Positions 58,260 through 64,000 of a stretch of 64,000 nt of DNA are shown here, piece after piece. This DNA is from Blastomussa wellsi (Eukaryota > Cnidaria > Anthozoa > Scleractinia > Plerogyridae). A program made the translations under genes and the position numbers. The stretch lies in NCBI GenBank assembly GCA_947652115.1, contig OX393563.1, positions 7,000,729 through 7,064,728 of the forward strand, written 5' to 3'. Below the pieces are notes generated by a model. It saw only the letters and a program-made list of their open reading frames with translations. It had not been told where the DNA came from and did no database searches. The number at the start of each line of letters is the position of its first letter. Within the stretch, counting starts at the first letter, position 1.

Positions 58260-59340
58260 GAGAATATCAGATGTTCAACAAATTGTCACGTTTCCCATAT
58301 AAATATATAGTCATGAAGCGATTGTTATCCGTCATCTGCACATGACAGATACCCTGCGATATACGTAAGGTAAGATGATTCGTTCGAAGTCTTGCGAAAC
58401 GCTGCATAAAGTTACCCACAGTTTTTCTACCTGAAATATGCGCTTCGGTGACAATTTGTTAAATAATAAAACGATTATCCTATTCAATAGCTAAGAACTA
58501 TTCACCGAAGTGGAGGTGGCTAGACGTTGATGTTTACCGAGCCATGAATTGTTTTAGTATGATTATTTTAACTAATTTATTCAACTCAATTCCCGGGGGG
58601 GGGTACTCCCATATATGGGCTATATAGGTATGTGCCGCCCGATAGGGTATGGTTTTCGAGGTTCTCGATCCTTAAATAGGGTATCATTTTTGCTCCTTTT
58701 GGCAATGCGTTCCTGGCCTAGTCCTTAGATAGGGTATCTAAATTGTATTATCTAATACTAGAGTTTGCAAACGCCCGCCTAAAGGAATGTTTTTTCAATT
58801 TTTGTGTTAACTTGACAGTACTGTAACCATTTTGCAACAGAGGTTTAATCGGTTTCATGATAGCCGAAAAAAGTCTTCCTTTTATGCTATTAATAATTTT
58901 GTTTTTTCCTTAAATAGGGTATCATTTTTCGGGTTCGGTCCTTAAATAGGGTATCAGTTTTCGCTTCCCCCACCCTTAAATAGGGTAAGGGTTCAGGACC
59001 CTGGGCGGCACACCCCTATCCAAAATTTCCGGGAGTACCCCCCCGGGACTCAATTATTTTCGCGAGGGCCCGAGAGGCGCACGAGTTGCCCGGGGGTGAA
59101 TATTTAACAAGTATCCTGCGAAAGCGCGCGGAATATCGCCTGCTACTTAGCCGACGAGGCCGTAGGCCGAGTTGGCTAAAATCAGATCTAGACGATATTC
59201 CGCAAGATTGAGCAGGATAATTGTTTCATTATTAAACAAATTGTCAACGAAGAGCATTTAATTTTACAGCTAGACTGCTGCGGCGCTTTGCGAGACTTTG
59301 CGAGAATTATCGTTACTTAACGTATTCCGCAGAATGGTGT
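58260..59340 (+). repeat. Dispersed repeat family III, copy 2 (split by the 58592 transposon)
   Basis: Family III sequence on both sides of the 456-bp insertion; the right part matches 6255-6480 most closely. Confidence 0.75.
58592..59047. mobile_element. Non-autonomous DNA transposon, 8-bp duplication (hAT-like), inside an older repeat
   Basis: Ends CCCGGGGGGG..GTACTCCC and GGGAGTACCCCCCCGGG are inverted; the inside carries repeats of the type CCTTAAATAGGGTATC. ACTCAATT lies at 58584-58591 and 59048-59055. A related copy of the host repeat at 46733-46780 has the empty site with one ACTCAAT. A diverged fragment of the same family is near 3115-3200. Confidence 0.82.
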
Positions 59341-60359
59341 CTGCCCAGTGTGCTAGGTAGCCAGGCTCCCCAAATCTATTAATATACAATTTTGCAAAAT
59401 ATTTATATGTGACCAAGGGGAAATAAAGCTTTTTTGTTGTTGTCGTCCATGAATGACCTGTTGCAACTAAACAACACAGCCAGGTCAGTAGAGCTACAAG
59501 GGGCGCTAATGTTACAATTTTACCAAGCAGATATAAAAACAGTGAAAGAAGGAGGCCGAATGTTTTCCATGACAACTACAAAGTGCTGGAAATACCTCCC
59601 GCGTTTAAGCTATACGCACCTGTCTATCTGTTAAGACTCTTAAGAATGCATTATATAAACCGACATTTTAAATTTAAGCAACTTAGGGATAGAAATTTTA
59701 CTCCGCTAAAGAGAATAATTTTTTAGGTATAGTATTACGAGTAATGCTAATTTATCTTTTTAACTTAGCTTTTAAATATTAATCTTTTATATATTTAACA
59801 AATTGACGTTTTTAAGCGTGTGTCCTATAATTTAACACGTATTTCGTCATCAGAAACGAGAGTGAGGGTTTGAACTCTCATCGACTCTAATTATCCTAGT
59901 TTGGCCCGGGCTTTACAGCTGAATTGCTTCCAACATCCTACCTGTTAAGGGAGGATTCTACTTGAATTTTAATGAAATTTTGAGAGGTTTAGAGATTGTA
60001 TAAAAGGAAGAAAATTAGTTTCGAAACACCCACAGACAGTTGACCCCCACCCAGGAGCAACCAGCTTGGTAGGGGGACTGTTTGGGTGTGCATATTCTAA
60101 TTTTAAACTTCAAATTCTAATTTTTAAACTCCATTAAATCTTCACTATTTCATATTTCTCCAAATTTTCTACCTCCTTTAAGAAAACCTCCCTCCTCCCA
60201 AATATACCCAAAAATCATCCAAAAATTTACAAAACATTCACTGGTGAGATGAATGAAGGGTTTTGGCATTCCTTGAAACGGATACGAGATATGTGCTTTA
60301 AACCCACTTTAAATGACGGAAAAACGCCTTTCAGGTAGAATCCCGCCTTAATTATAATA

Positions 60360-61085
60360 TGCTCAACTTTGAAATGGTCTCCACCATAATGCATGTTTCT
60401 ACTAGTTCTACACCTAGAAATATTCGTGAACTTTTGATTCATTCACTTGATGACGTCCATGCATATAACACGCGTTTCTCGTGCGCAGATAATTTTAATG
60501 TACAGAAATCTAGATTGCATGTGAAACATAAGGTGGCTCGTTCGGATTTTTTAGTGACGACACCTTTCAACTTTGAGCAGCTAGTGTACCGCCATAGAGT
60601 ATCAGGCCTAGTATCCGACATTGGGGCAATCGATTTTCTGTCAGATACTCTTTGGCGGTACACTAGCTGCTCAAAGTTGAAAGGTATGTTCACTCAAAAA
60701 TCCTGACTGGCGTAAGCTCACAAAAAGAGCATTTAAAAGAAAAATTCATAAGTTGCTTCTAACTGTACTTAGGATTGAGGACTATTATGGTGACATTACT
60801 GAATTTTAATACAAGTAATTATTGTACCTTATAGCTATAAACTTCGCTTGCAGCCGTATATTTCCTCTTTACTTTCCAGTTTTCTTTGCACTTGTGATTG
60901 ATTGTTAGGTATTGTTTAGTTTAGTAATGTAGTAATATTATAATAGTAATGTAATCTTTTAGCTTATAATGTTTAGTGTTTTATTTATTGCAAATGCTAC
61001 TAATAATACCCGCCTAGATTAGCTGAGGCTATACGCGGGTTTCGAAAATTCTGCATATATTTTTGAAGTAAATAAAGTTTTTATT
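60360..61085 (+). pseudogene. CR1/L2-type LINE 3' end, split by a foldback insertion
   Basis: STSSTPRNIRELLIHSLDDV HAYNTRF before the insertion at 60536, and DWRKLTKRAFKRKIHKLLLT then RIEDYYGDITEF after it, are the conserved C-terminus of such LINE ORF2 proteins. A 3'UTR follows to about 61085 (AAATAAAGTTTTTATTTAT). All else upstream is missing. Confidence 0.65.
60536..60704. repeat. Foldback insertion inside a LINE ORF
   Basis: Arms of about 55 bp (CCTTTCAACTTTGAGCAGC, TAGTGTACCGCCA and their inverses) surround a 45-bp loop. It separates two parts of one LINE C-terminal frame. Confidence 0.7.
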
Positions 61086-61633
61086 TATATTTGGTGATTT
61101 CCTCTTTAAATGGATTCCCGTTTGGACGTTGTTGTCGCTTATTTTCGAGAGCTAACCTGCCTCGTACCCAGGTGCGTCCTTATTCTTTTGGGGAAACGGC
61201 TTGAGAACGACTTATGAAGCGCTGCTATTCCAACCACTGCTATTCGTTACCCTTTTACGACTCAATCGGCACTTTGAAGAAAGTATTTATTTTCAAAGGA
61301 TATAAACTTGACATTTCGATAAATTTTATTCAATTAATATTGCAATTATTTAATTTCTCACTCTATGAAATGGCCTTAATTTTCCGTAATTCCTTTGAAG
61401 GCCAACCTATCAGTTTGTCCCCACAAATGCAAATAGCAGATATAAACTTGAGCCAGGGATTCTAAAGCTATTTTATACAAATCCAGCTATAGACCTATGG
61501 GTAACCCACCCATTGTGTGACAAAGAGGCCTGGGGGACAGTTGCACGTTCATGCCATCGGTCCCAACAATGCTAAACAATAAGCCAAATATATTTTCAAC
61601 GCATGCGAAGAACGGTTTCTGAATATAAATCTG

Positions 61634-61955
61634 CCCATTCTCGTCCCCATAGCCCTTTTCGTTTCCCCTAGCCGGCGGAGCTTTGGCACGAGAAACGAAG
61701 GGCTCTGCTCCGAGATTCTAGGACTTCCGGACTTCACGTATATAGCATTGATGTTTCTACATGTTGTGTGTTGTAATATGGCGGCCGGCGAACATTTTGA
61801 CTTCCGTTTAAGATTTCTTTGTTCTCAGCAGCCAATAAAAAAAATTCGAGTTTTTTGAAAATAGTATGTCCCCAGAGCCCTTCGTTTTTCGTGCCAAGGC
61901 CCTGCAAGCTAAGAGAAACGAAAAGGGCTATGGGGACGAGAATGAAATCTGCCTC
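61634..61955. repeat. Long-arm foldback element
   Basis: Arms of about 65-70 bp (TTCTCGTCCCCATAGCCC, AGCTTTGGCACGAGAAACGA and their inverses) lie at 61634-61705 and 61876-61952, with about 170 bp between them. No coding sequence recognised. Confidence 0.7.
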
Positions 61956-62819
61956 TCAAGAAATCGTCCCCAGTCTTGTCCCAGGGTATGTCTTCTTCGT
62001 GCATACCCCGGGCACTGAAAGGAGAAAGATACTATAGAAACGAGGTTGGAGAAATCCCTTAAAAAATAAGCTCAGTAGAGTATTTTAGAACCGAGCATGA
62101 AACGTTGGACCAATACGTCTTGCTTGTTCGCTTCACTGAATAAATCGATAATTAAAAATAAATATTCCAGCACCATCTTTATTTCATTATCTGTTAGGAA
62201 AGAAATGATGGTAAATGCTTTAAAGGCTATAAATGCGAGAAAGAAATTAATCAGTAAGTAATGTCTGGATTAACAAAAAACGAGTTCTTCCGAGTTGCTA
62301 AGTCACTCAAAATTGAAAGCTATTTTTCTCCAGTTGTACACTGAGAAGAGTAGAAACATACAAAGTACAAGTTGCCTAAATCAAAGAAGTGCCTTTATCT
62401 TTGAATAACTAACTTATCAATACATACATACGAAGTCAGTGAATTCAGCATTCATCTAAAAAGAGAATAAGTGACATGAACCCAGACTTGTGCAAACTTT
62501 CAAATGCTACTGCAATTTACACAAGAATGATTTTAACCCATCCGAATGTTATGAAACCAACACTATGGCGAAAACCCCTTGTGGTACCAGCCATTTTGTG
62601 ACGACCTTGACTGAACTTTAACACTCCTACAACGAACCCGGATCATGACAAGGACTTCTGTTTTACGTCTCGCTCTCGGCACTTGTTTTCGTGCTTTCTC
62701 CAGTGCCCCGCCAAAACGCTTGTTATGCAGGCTAAAGATAACAATGACGAAATTTTAGAGTGTCTAAATATCCAATCCAACATTACGAATATTGATTAAT
62801 ACATTGTCTGTGACGAATT

Positions 62820-62965
62820 CCAATATATTAAAATTATAACATGGCGCCGAGGCTTGGGGGACTAAAACAACATTTTTTCATCCCTAAGCCTCGATCCAAA
62901 ATCTCTTGTTTCATTCCCCCAAGCCTCGGCGACAAGTTAGAATATTAATATATCAGAATTGGTCT
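62820..62965. repeat. Foldback element with GCCGAGGCTTGGGGGA arms
   Basis: GCCGAGGCTTGGGGGACTAAA at 62850 is mirrored by TCCCCCAAGCCTCGGC at 62916, with flanking AT-rich arms (CAATATATTAAAATTATAAC against GTTAGAATATTAATATA). Confidence 0.6.
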
Positions 62966-63146
62966 AACCCAGTTAGCCACTACCTCTTTGGAACCAATAT
63001 TGTCATACGTCCGATATAAACACTACCTCTATTGCATTCTAGGGCTAGAGGCATTATTGTAACTTGTTATGTACCAATGACTTGTTCCGAGAGGTTATGG
63101 GCGACCCAAATGTTCGGTACGTCCGTCTATTTATAACAACCATACA

Positions 63147-63353
63147 CCAATTCGGTTAACGTGTTTACATACTTGTTGCTACCCAATTCAGATCATGTGG
63201 TGATTCATTTGGGAGGTTAAAACTGTGCAATTTGTCACATGAACTGAATGCATGGGAGTATGCAGGAACAGAACAATTGTAACCTCCCAAATGAATCATC
63301 ACATGATCTTAATTGGGTAGCAATACGGATGTGAACATGTTAACCGAATTGGT
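63147..63353. repeat. Long-arm foldback element CCAATTCGGTTAAC
   Basis: Arms of about 72 bp starting CCAATTCGGTTAACGTG and ending CATGTTAACCGAATTGG are interrupted by a 60-bp loop. Confidence 0.72.
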
Positions 63354-64000
63354 CCATTGATTTAAAGTAACTCATTCCGTGGCAGCGAGAAATATCTTCA
63401 TTGTATCGGGATTCGTCTGTCCATCACCAACAAATCCAACTTGTCTAGCCTTAATTTGTTCCGTTATAATTTCTCATTCAATTAACATTACAAAAGAAGC
63501 AAAATTGTAATTTTTTTTAAAAAAAGAGAAAGTCAACTACAAAATTTATCGGGCAATACCCTAAACAAACTACTTAAATTTTAATGGACAACAACGCCTT
63601 TTAATTTGAAGATAACACGTCTTTACGTTAACCCGCAAATGCAACTCGCACTAAAAAATATACCACACTGCGAGCACTTTCAATTATCGCTCACCCCTTC
63701 CCTGTGAGTAGAGTCTCTTCGATCTTCCCAGAAAAGGAGGGAAGATTTTTAGGACGATCAAAGAGACTCTGCTCCCAGGGTATTTTATCCCTTAGTAAAC
63801 ACAGACATTCTCCTTACGGGTTACTATACATTTGAAAGAATTTAATTTTGTATTGAGACCGACTTCCTTAAGGCACCCAGTTCATGTACTCTCATAACCC
63901 TGTGGTATAATTTTGTCAAGCTATCTTTAGGAGCAACTAGGTGCTGATCACTTAAGGTCGAAGGGGATTATTATTAAATTCAGTTGAGTAGCTCTAGATA

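Larger units (their letters stand above)
59341..64000. other. Right-hand repeat-rich region without a recognised gene
   Basis: Contains the LINE tail (60360-61085) and three foldback elements (61634, 62820, 63147). The remaining stretches 59341-60359, 61086-61633, 61956-62819 and 63354-64000 have no recognisable exon, tRNA or tandem array. 63705-63775 has a small GAGTCTCTT hairpin. Confidence 0.6.

Noticed and set aside
59826..59845. CTGATGACGAAATACG on the minus strand, resembling a hammerhead core
   Set aside because: CTGATGA and CGAAAT are adjacent with no stem II, and no pairing stem I was found.

Overview
The window is animal nuclear DNA, most likely from a cnidarian and probably a stony coral. 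Evidence: intron-rich genes with short exons and GT-AG (once GC-AG) introns, moderately AT-rich sequence, and many Penelope-like, Gypsy and LINE fragments, tRNA-derived SINEs and foldback MITEs of the kind common in coral genomes. There are no bacterial operons. The species cannot be fixed from the sequence alone.

Layout. (1) 1-13.9 kb, minus strand: an SLC18B1-type major facilitator transporter (copy A), 12 exons visible, 3' end off the left edge. (2) 16.0-17.0 kb, minus: a secreted SOUL/heme-binding (HEBP2-like) gene, with a candidate 5'UTR exon at 18.43 kb. (3) 20.9-25.3 kb, minus: a second SOUL locus with its own TATA promoter. It is a tandem duplication in which two SOUL units share one reading frame across an exon, separated by a single in-frame TAG. 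(4) 26.9-35.3 kb, plus: a complete 13-exon RPAP2 gene (516 aa) with its Rtr1 zinc-binding domain. (5) 42.6-58.1 kb, plus: a second SLC18B1-type transporter (copy B), 15 exons including a 27-nt microexon, 477 aa. Exon junctions were chosen so that phases close, lengths are consistent and the paralogues agree.

The two transporters are head to head, about 29 kb apart, with the SOUL genes and RPAP2 between them. RPAP2 acts in RNA polymerase II assembly and CTD dephosphorylation. SLC18B1 proteins are vesicular or organellar polyamine-type exchangers. SOUL proteins bind haem or porphyrin. Nothing suggests that they form one pathway.

The rest is mobile DNA. The most notable piece is a 156-bp palindrome at 18.18-18.34 kb carrying a full hammerhead ribozyme fold (18251-18297) between 15-bp direct repeats. 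Two hairpin Penelope-like insertions (44.0 and 57.8 kb) have 14-15 bp target duplications and a degenerate hammerhead-like motif. Three foldback elements with TAG-type termini have 9-bp duplications (MULE-like), and two elements have 8-bp duplications (hAT-like). A Gypsy copy has gag joined directly to integrase, and a Penelope reverse transcriptase has lost its YxDD motif. From 59 kb to the right edge I recognise repeats and a LINE tail but no host gene.
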